Source: an uncultured Ruminiclostridium sp. (GTDB taxonomy: Bacteria > Bacillota > Clostridia > Oscillospirales > Ruminococcaceae). Taken from it: a DNA stretch of 64,000 bases. Position numbers and translations under genes: made by a program. Of this stretch, positions 46,514-55,201 are shown piece by piece (position 1 is the first letter of the stretch; each line of letters opens with the position of its first letter). The notes below the pieces were generated by a model that had not been told where the DNA came from, searched no databases, and was given only the letters and a program-made list of their open reading frames with translations. The stretch spans positions 151,154 to 215,153 of the forward strand of contig CATLBH010000001.1 in NCBI GenBank assembly GCA_949878745.1, given 5' to 3'.

Positions 46514-47725
46514 ATGAATTCAGACAATAACGAAAACAACGAAATAGTATCCGACGGCGGATACATAGATTCCCCGATGAGCGGAGCGATTCCCGATAAC
46601 GGCGGTTTCTCTCCCGCAGCGGCCGATTCGGTTTCGGATTCGGCTTCGGGAGAGGAAAACGGTTTGGCGGGAAATCAAGGCAGTGCCCCCAATATGATGA
46701 AAAGCTATAAGGCGGCCTGTTTGAAATTCGGCTTTTTTCTGACGATAACTTTGCTTATGAGAATAGTCGCCCAAGGGCTGGCGCCGGCGGCGGTAAGGTT
46801 AATTAACTCGATCACCTCCAACATCGACGTAAAATACGCCCTCAGCCTTCTTTATTCCGCGCTTTTCCTACAGATAATCCCCTCCTTTATAGCGGCGGCA
46901 ATGCTGAAATACAGCCTTAAGAACTTAGTGGGCGGCTTTCATCCCCCGAAAAACAGCAAAAAGGCCTTCGCAAATTTCCCTGCGGTGTACGGCGCGGGAA
47001 TGACCGTCAATCTTATCACTATGGCGGTGGTTCAGCTGGTTACCCACAACGGGAACATCAACGACTCGGTGAACAGCTTAATGCTCTCTCCTCCTTCCAT
47101 GACCTCCGCCTTTGTTCTTATCGTTATGCTTGTGGTTGTGGCGCCGATTTTTGAGGAGTTTATCTTCCGAGGGGCGGTAATGAATCTTCTTAAGCCCTAC
47201 GGAAGCGGCATCGCGGTATTTGTGTCCGCCTTTTGCTTCGCCGTTTTCCATGGCAATTTCCAGCAGTTTTTCTACGCCTTCGCTCTGGGAATTCTTTTAG
47301 GGTACATTTCCTACGCTACCGATTCAATGTTCTGCAACACCCTTCTTCACGCAATGTTCAACGCGGTGAGCGGAATTATTATGATTTTCGCCACTACGGA
47401 GGCGGTGGGCAAAAAGACCACGGATCCTTCGGCGGCGCTTAACGACGGGGAACAGCTTGTACTTTCCTTCTACGCCATTTTTATGATCGCCGTTATCGTT
47501 ACTGCGCTTATCGGCTTTATAGCGATCGTAAGAAAATTGATCAAAATCAAAAAATACCGCCTTCCCAAGGTGTGGGGCGAGGTGGGAAACGGAAAAAAGC
47601 TTATGATTCTCGTCTTTACCGTATCCGTGCTTTTGTCCATTCTTCTTATGACGGACGTTATGGGAGAGGGCTATATTTCCGACGTAATAGCCGACGGAGT
47701 TTCCGCGCTTTTTCAGAAGCCCTAA
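46514..47725 (+). CDS. CPBP family intramembrane metalloprotease
   Basis: APIFEEFIFRGAVMNLL, SAFCFAVFHGNFQQF, NTLLHAMFN. Confidence 0.92.
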   Translation: MNSDNNENNEIVSDGGYIDSPMSGAIPDNGGFSPAAADSVSDSASGEENGLAGNQGSAPNMMKSYKAACLKFGFFLTITLLMRIVAQGLAPAAVRLINSITSNIDVKYALSLLYSALFLQIIPSFIAAAMLKYSLKNLVGGFHPPKNSKKAFANFPAVYGAGMTVNLITMAVVQLVTHNGNINDSVNSLMLSPPSMTSAFVLIVMLVVVAPIFEEFIFRGAVMNLLKPYGSGIAVFVSAFCFAVFHGNFQQFFYAFALGILLGYISYATDSMFCNTLLHAMFNAVSGIIMIFATTEAVGKKTTDPSAALNDGEQLVLSFYAIFMIAVIVTALIGFIAIVRKLIKIKKYRLPKVWGEVGNGKKLMILVFTVSVLLSILLMTDVMGEGYISDVIADGVSALFQKP

Positions 47726-47886
47726 GGAACCACTGATTAAATCGGATGCGCACATCTTGCTTGCATATTTTCCGTCAGATTGCACAACTTCTCCTTGACG
47801 GGCGCTAGCCCGCCTGCGTCGAATTTGTACAATCTGACGAAAAATCTGCCGCGCAATATGCACACACCGATTTAATCAGCGGTTCC
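47726..47886. mobile_element. MITE-like palindromic element with ends GGAACCACTGATTAAATCGG...CCGATTTAATCAGCGGTTCC and CTAA target duplication
   Basis: CTAA at 47722-47725 and 47887-47890; contains CTCCTTGA-CGGGCGCTAGCCCG-CCTGCGTC. Confidence 0.8.
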
Positions 47887-47911
47887 CTAAAGTTATCCGA
47901 AAGGTAAATGT

Positions 47912-48937
47912 ATGTATATAAGTTATATACCCGAAGAAAAGCCAATGCCCCCCTATCAGCGGGAACCGGAAAAGGAGTTTAAAAGCTCGCTGGCAAGGCT
48001 GGCGGCGTTCGTCCTTATTTCGGTAATAAACGACAATTTTCTTTATTATATTTTTCTTTACCCCTGTATAATGATATTATCCCTTCTTCCCGAGGGGACG
48101 GGGGACGAGGTTTATTACGCTGCCCAGTGGATTGTAAACGACATAAGCGTGTATCTTATTCCCGGAATAAGCGCTTATCTTCTTTTCAGAAACGAGCTTA
48201 AGGCCCCGAATCCTTTCAAGGAGCACTCTTCCTACATTCCTTGGCTTTCCGGCGGGCTTACCTTTTTCGCGCTGTGTTTTTTGGGATCGCTTTCCACTAT
48301 GCTATCCAATTTTATCGCGGAGATATTGGACGTTCTTTTCGGCACCGGTGAGATTCCCGACGCGATCGCGGGAGCCTTGCCGCAAAACGGCAGCTTGGGA
48401 ACGTATATTGTGCTTATCGTTTCCGTGGCGGTAATTGCTCCGATATGTGAGGAGCTGATTTTCAGGCGGCTGCTTCTTCAGCCCTTAAGGAAACACGGGG
48501 ACGGCTTCGCCATTGTCGCCACTTCTCTTATTTTCGGGTTCACCCACGGAAATTTCGACCAGCTTCCCTACGCTTTCACGGTGGGGCTTATGCTGGGGCT
48601 TCTGGCGGTGAATTCCAACTCGGTTGTACCCTCTATGGTGCTTCACACGCTGAACAATCTTCTTGTGACGGTGGGGAGCTATTCGGTTAGTATTTTAGGG
48701 GAAAACGAAATTACGCTCGCTTTGGAAAACGGGATAAGTATCGGGCTTAATCTGGCATTCTGGCTGGGAATACCCGCGGTTGTGGTTATGCTCGCTTCGG
48801 GAATGTTCAGGTCGGATTATCGGTTCCAGCTTTCCAAGGGGGAAAAAGCGAGGATTATATTTGCATCGCCGGCTTCTTATTTGCTGGCGGTTGGGTTGGG
48901 GCTGATGATGGTGGACTTTCATAGTTTTTTATTTTAA
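47912..48937 (+). CDS. CPBP family intramembrane metalloprotease
   Basis: APICEELIFRRLLLQPL, TSLIFGFTHGNFDQLPYAF. Confidence 0.92.
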   Translation: MYISYIPEEKPMPPYQREPEKEFKSSLARLAAFVLISVINDNFLYYIFLYPCIMILSLLPEGTGDEVYYAAQWIVNDISVYLIPGISAYLLFRNELKAPNPFKEHSSYIPWLSGGLTFFALCFLGSLSTMLSNFIAEILDVLFGTGEIPDAIAGALPQNGSLGTYIVLIVSVAVIAPICEELIFRRLLLQPLRKHGDGFAIVATSLIFGFTHGNFDQLPYAFTVGLMLGLLAVNSNSVVPSMVLHTLNNLLVTVGSYSVSILGENEITLALENGISIGLNLAFWLGIPAVVVMLASGMFRSDYRFQLSKGEKARIIFASPASYLLAVGLGLMMVDFHSFLF

Positions 48938-49087
48938 AGAAGTATTTAATTTTCAAAGAGCGACCTCAGAGACCGTTCGGCGTTTCCGCGAAGGCATTAG
49001 GGGTTCCGAAGGGAATTGGGGGGCTGTCGTCAGGGGGCAAAGACTTGGGTTTTACGGGGTGTTTGTTTGGGGGTACGTTGTTTTTCG

Positions 49088-49135
49088 CTAAGGGGGGTGG
49101 GGGTGGTTATGCTTGTTTTTTATAAGCTCCTGCAT
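49088..49135 (-). CDS. Candidate micro-ORF 2 (15 aa): MQELIKNKHNHPHPP*
   Basis: AGAAAGGAG Shine-Dalgarno 6 nt upstream of ATG; same transcript orientation as micro-ORF 1. Confidence 0.4.
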   Translation of the reverse strand: MQELIKNKHNHPHPP

Positions 49136-49215
49136 AATAGGCTCCTTTCTTTTGTATTGTCTTTGACGGGGGTGGGACAGCCGGTTTTTTTGTGGGGGTT
49201 ACGGTGTTGGTTTTA

Positions 49216-49260
49216 TTATGGGGGAGTGTTTTGGGTCTTGATTTTTATGGGCTTTGACAT
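49216..49260 (-). CDS. Candidate micro-ORF 1 (14 aa): MSKPIKIKTQNTPP*
   Basis: AAGAAAGGAG Shine-Dalgarno 7 nt upstream of ATG, downstream of a consensus promoter. Confidence 0.4.
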   Translation of the reverse strand: MSKPIKIKTQNTPP

Positions 49261-49307
49261 ATTGAAACTCCTTTCTTTTTATTTTCCGTTCGGTTTGGTT
49301 GAATTAT

Positions 49308-49336
49308 ATTATACAAGAGTTGAATGAGAATGTCAA
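49308..49336 (-). promoter_or_regulatory. Perfect-consensus sigma-A promoter on the minus strand
   Basis: TTGACA (49336-49331) - exactly 17 nt - TATAAT (49313-49308). Confidence 0.8.
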
Positions 49337-49437
49337 GGGGGGATTGGTGTTTTGGAGATTTTTGGAGAAATGAACAAGGGGGTGGGGTGTTTTTTTGGGG
49401 AAGTTGTATATTTTGGGGATACATGAAAGTGATAAAA

Positions 49438-50205
49438 AACGCCCAAAGGGGGAGGAAGGGATTTTTAAGGTGAAACCTGAGGGGGAGAGATTGGCGCGGC
49501 GCAGCCGCGAACGGAGCCGAAGACGGAGTGAGCCGACGCGGAGCGTTAGCGGAGCGGCGACAAATTTTCCGTTAGGAAAATTTGGGCTGCGCCCCCTGCT
49601 GTTGGGCAGTTTTGGCGTAGGAGCAGTTTTTACTGATGGGGCGGGTTGCGGAGTTTGATTGGCAAAATACAGATAAAGTTATCACGGGTACGCAATCATT
49701 GGCAATAACCAATGGGACATCAACTTAATGAGACAAAATAAGATATATTGGAAGCAGTTATATGAAACAACCAACCCGAGAGCAAAACACAAAATACGAT
49801 GATAGCAATCGTCGGAACACATTTTATCCGAGTGAAACCTATATTGACAATAAAACGCCCAGAGGGGGGGAAGGAATGGATTCTTAAGGTGAAACCTAAT
49901 GGGGGAGAGTGGGGGACAGGCTTCGCCGAAACAGTATATTTACAGTAAAAACAAGCTATATTTTAAGCCAAACCAACATTGCGAAGCCTGTTCACCTTCT
50001 CCCACCCTTTTAGGACGGCACGATGCCGTCGGGAGCAAGCCCAGGGCCGCCGCAAGGATGCGGCGGCCCTGGACTTGCCCTCTGTTACCTTAAGCCCCCC
50101 CGCGGGAGCGGTTCTGCACCGGCGGTACAAAAGATATATCATTGTAAAAGGAAATCGACCTTCGATAAAAACCTTTCCCCCCTGAGGCAAGCAGTTCTTT
50201 TTAAA
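49438..50205. repeat. Long hairpin-rich intergenic repeat, copy B
   Basis: Aligns with copy A; CAAGcCCAGGGCCGCCGCAaggaTGCGGCGGCCCTGGaCTTG; GACAGGCTTCGC...GCGAAGCCTGT. Confidence 0.8.
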
Positions 50206-50249
50206 TTTCCACACTATTTGTAATTAACGCCCTTTTTTTACCAAAAGTA

Positions 50250-51938
50250 TTAAATCCTCATAAACGCCCCGAACATTCTGTCATCGTCATTTTCCCCAAA
50301 CTTCAAATACCCCTGTGCGATACTTTCCTCCAACACCGCGCCTCTGAACGCAAAAATGTTTGCGCAGGCGTGCTCGATCTGATATTCGTCGGATTTCAGA
50401 AAATCGGGTATCTCCCTGCAAATTTGTTCACGGCAGAAGCGGTAATGCCTGAGAGCGACCTCTGCCGCCTTTTTTCTTAAAATATCAGCTTTTTCCTTAT
50501 CGCCGCTGTCCGTAAGTTCACATTTATCCCTGTACATCACCAGAAACCTCGGCTTATATTCCCCGCCGCTTTCGGAGATATAGCCGTATTCCTCCAAACG
50601 CTTCAGCACCGACTCGGATTCCGAACCGCTCTTTCCCTTAACGACGGCTTCAAGGGCTTTTGCATAAGAATAGGGCATATGCTGGGGCGTTTTCTGATCG
50701 ATACCCTTGTATTGGAATCTGAACTGCTCAAAATCAACCGCCGGAAGGAGCATTTCCTCGGGGGAGTTAACACAGCCGTGAAGTCCCACAAAAGCGGGAC
50801 GGTCTCCGTTAAAAGTCTCCATACCGACAACGTCCCATTCTCCCCCGTCGGGTCTTTTTGTGTGGCCGAAGCTTCCCTTATCCGATTTCGGGGGAGCTTT
50901 GCGCCCGGCGTTGTATAAATCCAGCACGTCAAAATTGGTTGTGTCCGTTTGGAGCATAAGAAGCGCCCATTTCATACCCTCATAGGACTGATATCCTCCG
51001 TGCCAACGGGGGCTTTTTTCGTTTCTGCACTGTACAGTAAATTCAAGCGCTTCTATAATCGCTTTGGTCAGCTCGGGAACAAGCCCCCGAAGATGGGCGG
51101 ATATTTTCTCCTGCGCCTGTGCGCTTACAATGAAAAAAGCGGTTTCATATCTGTTTTCGTTTTTCTTCATCAGCGACGCTCCTACAAGCGCGTTAAGCTC
51201 TTCTTCCATATAGGGCAGTGCCACTCCCACTTCAAGCGCCAGCTCTTCGGCGGTAGAGGGGTTTCTGTAAGCCGCCAGCATAATGTTTTTGCAAAGGGAT
51301 CGGTTGAGAAATGTCCAGGGCTCACCGTTTGCGCCGAAAACGCCGTTGCATACAAATGTGATATTTTCGGGGTTGTAGCTTAATTTTCCGAATTCTCTTG
51401 CCATATCCATACCTTCCTTCAATATTTTTCTCGCGCGGAAAAGCCTCTGCTTCACCGCAGATTCCGAAAGGGAAAGAGACGAAGCTATATCTCGGACGCT
51501 TTTGTTTTCGATATAATAGGCCAGTACGATATTTCGGCAGTCGCTTCTCATAAACGCCAGTTCCCGTCGAAGCAGAGACAGCTCTTCTCCGCGCACAATT
51601 TCGTCTTCGATAAGGGCGGCTTCCGCGGGTTCCCCAAGCTCAAGCTCCCCGATATCGTAATCCGACGTGGACTCGTTTCGCTTGCGCTTTTCTTTAACCC
51701 ACGCGCACCAGCGATTACGGGCAATTTGCCACACCCACGCCGAAAAGCTTACGGGAACCGTCCCGCCGCTTAACGCGGAAATAATATTGAGGGCGATATC
51801 GTGGGTAAGGTCCTCCGCTTCTATAACGTTTCCCGTCCTTTTAAGACAAAAGTAGAACAGCTTTTCCATATAATTTTCGGTAAACTCCGAAATTAAGCCG
51901 CCGCATATTTCGCTGACCATTGTCTCAGCTCCCTTCAT
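50250..51938 (-). CDS. Sigma-70 family (ECF-like) sigma factor with about 370-aa C-terminal extension
   Basis: ENVIEAEDLTHDIALNII region 2; ENKSVRDIASSLSLSESAVKQRLFRARKILKEG region 4; then NIMLAAYRNPSTAEELALEVGVALPYMEEELNALV. Confidence 0.85.
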   Translation of the reverse strand: MKGAETMVSEICGGLISEFTENYMEKLFYFCLKRTGNVIEAEDLTHDIALNIISALSGGTVPVSFSAWVWQIARNRWCAWVKEKRKRNESTSDYDIGELELGEPAEAALIEDEIVRGEELSLLRRELAFMRSDCRNIVLAYYIENKSVRDIASSLSLSESAVKQRLFRARKILKEGMDMAREFGKLSYNPENITFVCNGVFGANGEPWTFLNRSLCKNIMLAAYRNPSTAEELALEVGVALPYMEEELNALVGASLMKKNENRYETAFFIVSAQAQEKISAHLRGLVPELTKAIIEALEFTVQCRNEKSPRWHGGYQSYEGMKWALLMLQTDTTNFDVLDLYNAGRKAPPKSDKGSFGHTKRPDGGEWDVVGMETFNGDRPAFVGLHGCVNSPEEMLLPAVDFEQFRFQYKGIDQKTPQHMPYSYAKALEAVVKGKSGSESESVLKRLEEYGYISESGGEYKPRFLVMYRDKCELTDSGDKEKADILRKKAAEVALRHYRFCREQICREIPDFLKSDEYQIEHACANIFAFRGAVLEESIAQGYLKFGENDDDRMFGAFMRI

Positions 51939-52052
51939 CTATATAGTGTGAGTTTTTACTGTTCGGTGACAATTTTTTTAAGAAGCTTTTATTGCTCCAC
52001 GAAAAAGCTTTGTTTCCCCTCCTCAGAGAAAAAGGGCGCTTTCCTTTAAAGG

Positions 52053-53309
52053 CTAAGACTGTTTACTTACGTCGGTAAAATCGGGGGTGTAAGCGTCGGT
52101 TTCTATATACTCCCACTCTATCGCGGGAACGTAAATATCACCGTAAAGGGTTTCGCCGTCGGGGCCCTTATAACCAAGCTCCGTGTAAAAGCGGTAAAAA
52201 GGCTTGTAATACGGGTCGCCGAGACTGTAATAAATAAGCTCCGCTCCTTTAACGTCCTCTATACTTGGTTCTCCGTCTTTAAAAAACTCGTCGGGTATAT
52301 TGCAAAGAAAGCTGCCGCAAGAGAACAGCTCTTTTGCCCTTTCAAGAGAAACGGCGGGGTAATCGCCCAGATAATTTACCTCCGAAAAATGATTTTCAAT
52401 TCGGATTTCGGTAAGTAAATCGCCGTTAAATTCAAAGCTTACTCCCGAAAGGCTGTAATTCAGTATATTCTGAACCGCGCTGCGGGAGCGGTCATACAAA
52501 AGATACGCACCGCCCTCAGTCCCTTCGTCGCAGCCTGCCAGAGCGGGATTTTTGTATTGTATCAGATTTCCGAAGCTTTTAACGATAAGCTTAAGTTTTT
52601 CCTTATCGCTTTTACTCTCGAAATCGGGCATTAAACAGCCGCTTTTTTCTTCCCCGCCGCAACCGAATTCTATATCAAGATAACCGTTTCCCCATATCAA
52701 TACGTCTACGGTATCCACGCCGTATTTTTCCCCGCCGAAAACGGCGGAAAGCCACAAGGGAAACTCGCCGCCCTCTTCATAGTAGAATTCGGCTTCGCCT
52801 TTTTCCTCCGTAAGCCCCAGAGCCTTGACCACATTCGTCATCATACCGTTAAGCTCCTCCTCGGAAAGGTAGCCTTCAAGCTTGATATAATAGCCGTCAA
52901 AAAAATCGTTTTTGAAAACGGGAAGCTCGGAAAAGTTGTCCCCATCTTTCCAAGGATTGCGGCTTAAGTTACGTTCCATATCCTCCCGTGTGAACAGATG
53001 ACTCAGGGTATCGGACTCGTCGTTCCAGTGTATAAAGTAACCGGGGAGGGAATAATCTATTTTCGGCTTTTCGTCGTACACCGCACGCTGATTTTTATAG
53101 TCAAAGGCGGGATATATACGGTAATCCTCCCAAGGGGATTTTCCCAATCCCAATGGATTTAACACGGTCAGGCATACGGCCGCCGCTGCCGTAGTTATTG
53201 CCGCCGCCGTTATAATACGCGTTTTTTTCTTTTTTTCCTTGACTAAGGCGGGGATATGCCTGTCGTCTATCTTGCCGATTTCATCAAAAAGTTTATCGTT
53301 GTTTTTCAT
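52053..53309 (-). CDS. Single-TM protein, candidate anti-sigma/sensor partner of the adjacent sigma factor
   Basis: N-terminus KLFDEIGKIDDRHI (typical of membrane-anchored regulators beside ECF genes), TM IITAAAITTAAAAVCLTVL; directly upstream of 50250-51938. Confidence 0.55.
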   Translation of the reverse strand: MKNNDKLFDEIGKIDDRHIPALVKEKKKKTRIITAAAITTAAAAVCLTVLNPLGLGKSPWEDYRIYPAFDYKNQRAVYDEKPKIDYSLPGYFIHWNDESDTLSHLFTREDMERNLSRNPWKDGDNFSELPVFKNDFFDGYYIKLEGYLSEEELNGMMTNVVKALGLTEEKGEAEFYYEEGGEFPLWLSAVFGGEKYGVDTVDVLIWGNGYLDIEFGCGGEEKSGCLMPDFESKSDKEKLKLIVKSFGNLIQYKNPALAGCDEGTEGGAYLLYDRSRSAVQNILNYSLSGVSFEFNGDLLTEIRIENHFSEVNYLGDYPAVSLERAKELFSCGSFLCNIPDEFFKDGEPSIEDVKGAELIYYSLGDPYYKPFYRFYTELGYKGPDGETLYGDIYVPAIEWEYIETDAYTPDFTDVSKQS

Positions 53310-53426
53310 ATTTATACCGTTCCTTTCTTTTTTGCTTTTTTGAATAGCCTTAACTTAAAAATTATTCGCTAACGGATTTAATATCCTTATATTATAAGAC
53401 GAAAAAACAAGGCAAAGGTAACGTAA

Positions 53427-53538
53427 TACTAATAACCATTTTGACACAGGATAAAATCAAAGTCAAAATGGTTATTACTCCCAAAGCACTATTAACCGAT
53501 TAAAAACCATTTATCCAATTTTTAATCGGTTAATAGTA
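53427..53538. repeat. Two-hairpin palindromic element (112 bp), TAA target duplication
   Basis: TAA|TACTAATAACCATTTTGAC..GTCAAAATGGTTATTACTCCCAAAGCACTATTAACCGATTAAAAA..TTTTTAATCGGTTAATAGTA|TAA. Confidence 0.8.
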
Positions 53539-53598
53539 TAAAACCCCTTTTTTTTCTTACGGCAAAGGCAGAAAAAGAAAAAAAGGGGCTGTAAAATC

Positions 53599-53707
53599 AC
53601 TGTCTACAACTTAAGACGTAGCATATTGCAATTCGTTTTTGAACAAAGTCTTTTTTTCACGTATTGACGCAATAGTCATTATGACATTTGCTTAAGTTGT
53701 GGATAGT
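53599..53707. mobile_element. MITE-like element with 17-bp inverted ends and 11-bp flanking direct repeats
   Basis: ACTGTCTACAACTTAAG...CTTAAGTTGTGGATAGT flanked by GGCTGTAAAAT at 53587-53597 and 53708-53718. Confidence 0.7.
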
Positions 53708-53738
53708 GGCTGTAAAATAACTAAAAAACTTAAGAGTT

Positions 53739-54240
53739 ATTCAAACATACGATAATAGCACTCACCGGCACAACATTTTATTCGAGAGAAAGGCCGATTG
53801 ACAATAATACTAAATCCCAATAGAAATCAGATAAATCCGACGATTGGAGCGTCCCTACTCTGCGTCAGCCCTCCTTGAAATATGCGCATATTCCTGCGTC
53901 GGGACTTCCTTGATTAGGAACGCTCCACCCGCCGCCTTTTTCTGATTTCTATTGAGAATTAGTATAAAACGTCCGGAGGGGGGGTAAGGAAGGGATTCTT
54001 AAGGTGAAACCTAAGGGGGGGAGTGGTGGACAGGTTACGCCAAATCCGTATACTTTCGATAAAAACAAGCACCCATTATACTAAAAGTAAACGTTGCGTA
54101 GCCTGTTCACCTTCTCCCCCCCTTAGGTTTCACCTTAAGCCCCCCGCGGGAGCGGCCCTGCACGGCTCGTTCATTAAATAAAGCATTGTAAAAAGGCATC
54201 AACCTTCGAAAAAATCTCCTCCCCACCGAACGGTAAGTAC
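53739..54240. repeat. Long hairpin-rich intergenic repeat, copy C (shorter, interrupted by 53808-53964)
   Basis: Shares CCGGAGGGGGGGTAAGGAAGGGATTCTTAAGGTGAAACC and the GACAGG...CCTGTTCACC stem with copies A and B. Confidence 0.75.
53808..53964. mobile_element. Palindromic element inserted in repeat copy C, with TAA target duplication and uninterrupted sites in copies A and B
   Basis: ttgacaaTAA|TACTAAATCCCAATAGAAATCAGA...TCTGATTTCTATTGAGAATTAGTA|TAAaac; copies A and B read ttgacaaTAAaa. Confidence 0.85.
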
Positions 54241-54251
54241 TTTTTTAACGA

Positions 54252-55187
54252 TTATTCAAACACCCCCGCCGACAAATATCTGTCTCCCGTGTCCGGCATA
54301 AGAACCACAATGTTTTTCCCCGCGTTTTCCGGCTTTTTCGCCAGCTCCGCCGCGGCAAACACCGCCGCGCCCGAGGAAATTCCCACCAAAACGCCTTCTT
54401 TTTTTCCTATAAGGGAGCACATTTTATAAGCGTCCTCGTCGCTTACGGCTATCACCTCGTCGTAAATATCCGTGTCCAGAACCTTCGGCACAAATCCCGC
54501 GCCTATGCCCTGAAGTTTATGGGGTCCCGCCGTTCCTCCCGACAGCACCGGGGAGCCTTTCGGCTCAACGGCGATTATTTTTATATTGGGGATTTTTTCT
54601 TTCAGATATCTGCCCGTGCCCGTAATCGTACCGCCCGTACCTACTCCCGCCACGAAAAAGTCCGCTTCTCCGTCGGCGTCCTCGTATATTTCGGGGCCGG
54701 TGGTATCGTAATGAGCCTTGGGGTTGGCGGGATTTACGAATTGTCCCGCTATAAAGGCGTTGGGGATTTCTTTGGCCAGTTCCTCCGCCCTGTCTATGGC
54801 TCCCTGCATTCCCTTTGAGCCGTCGGACAGCACCAGCTCGGCTCCGTAGGCCTTCATAAGCTGCCGCCGCTCTGCGGACATGGTGTCGGGCATTACTATA
54901 ATGATTCGGTATCCCCGTGCCGCGGCTACGGAAGCCAGTCCGATACCGGTATTTCCCGAAGTTGGCTCGATAATTACCGAATCGGTTTTTAGCTTTCCGC
55001 TTTTTTCCGCTTCTTCTATCATGGCCTTGGCCACTCTGTCCTTGGAGGAGCCGGCGGGGTTGAAAAACTCGGCTTTCGCAATGATACGCGCCTTAAGGTT
55101 TAATTCCTTTTCGATATTGGTAAGCTCCAGAAGGGGGGTTTTTCCGATAAGCTGTTCGGCGGAGGTGAATATTCGTGACATAATCAA
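54252..55187 (-). CDS. cysK: Cysteine synthase A
   Basis: IGKTPLLELTNIEKEL, NPAGSSKDRVAKAMI, EPTSGNTGIGLA. Confidence 0.96.
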   Translation of the reverse strand: MIMSRIFTSAEQLIGKTPLLELTNIEKELNLKARIIAKAEFFNPAGSSKDRVAKAMIEEAEKSGKLKTDSVIIEPTSGNTGIGLASVAAARGYRIIIVMPDTMSAERRQLMKAYGAELVLSDGSKGMQGAIDRAEELAKEIPNAFIAGQFVNPANPKAHYDTTGPEIYEDADGEADFFVAGVGTGGTITGTGRYLKEKIPNIKIIAVEPKGSPVLSGGTAGPHKLQGIGAGFVPKVLDTDIYDEVIAVSDEDAYKMCSLIGKKEGVLVGISSGAAVFAAAELAKKPENAGKNIVVLMPDTGDRYLSAGVFE

Positions 55188-55201
55188 GGCTTCCTTTCTT
55201 G

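Noticed and set aside
49016-49327. 103-aa plus-strand ORF MGGCRQGAKTWVLRG...
   Set aside because: No good RBS, biased W/F/G/V composition from the G/T-rich strand; minus-strand promoter and RBS signals are much stronger.
49438-50205. Retron, group II intron or known large ncRNA (HEARO/ROOL/GOLLD) identity for the long repeats
   Set aside because: No reverse transcriptase or associated ORF nearby and I cannot match a known consensus by eye; an Rfam search would be needed.
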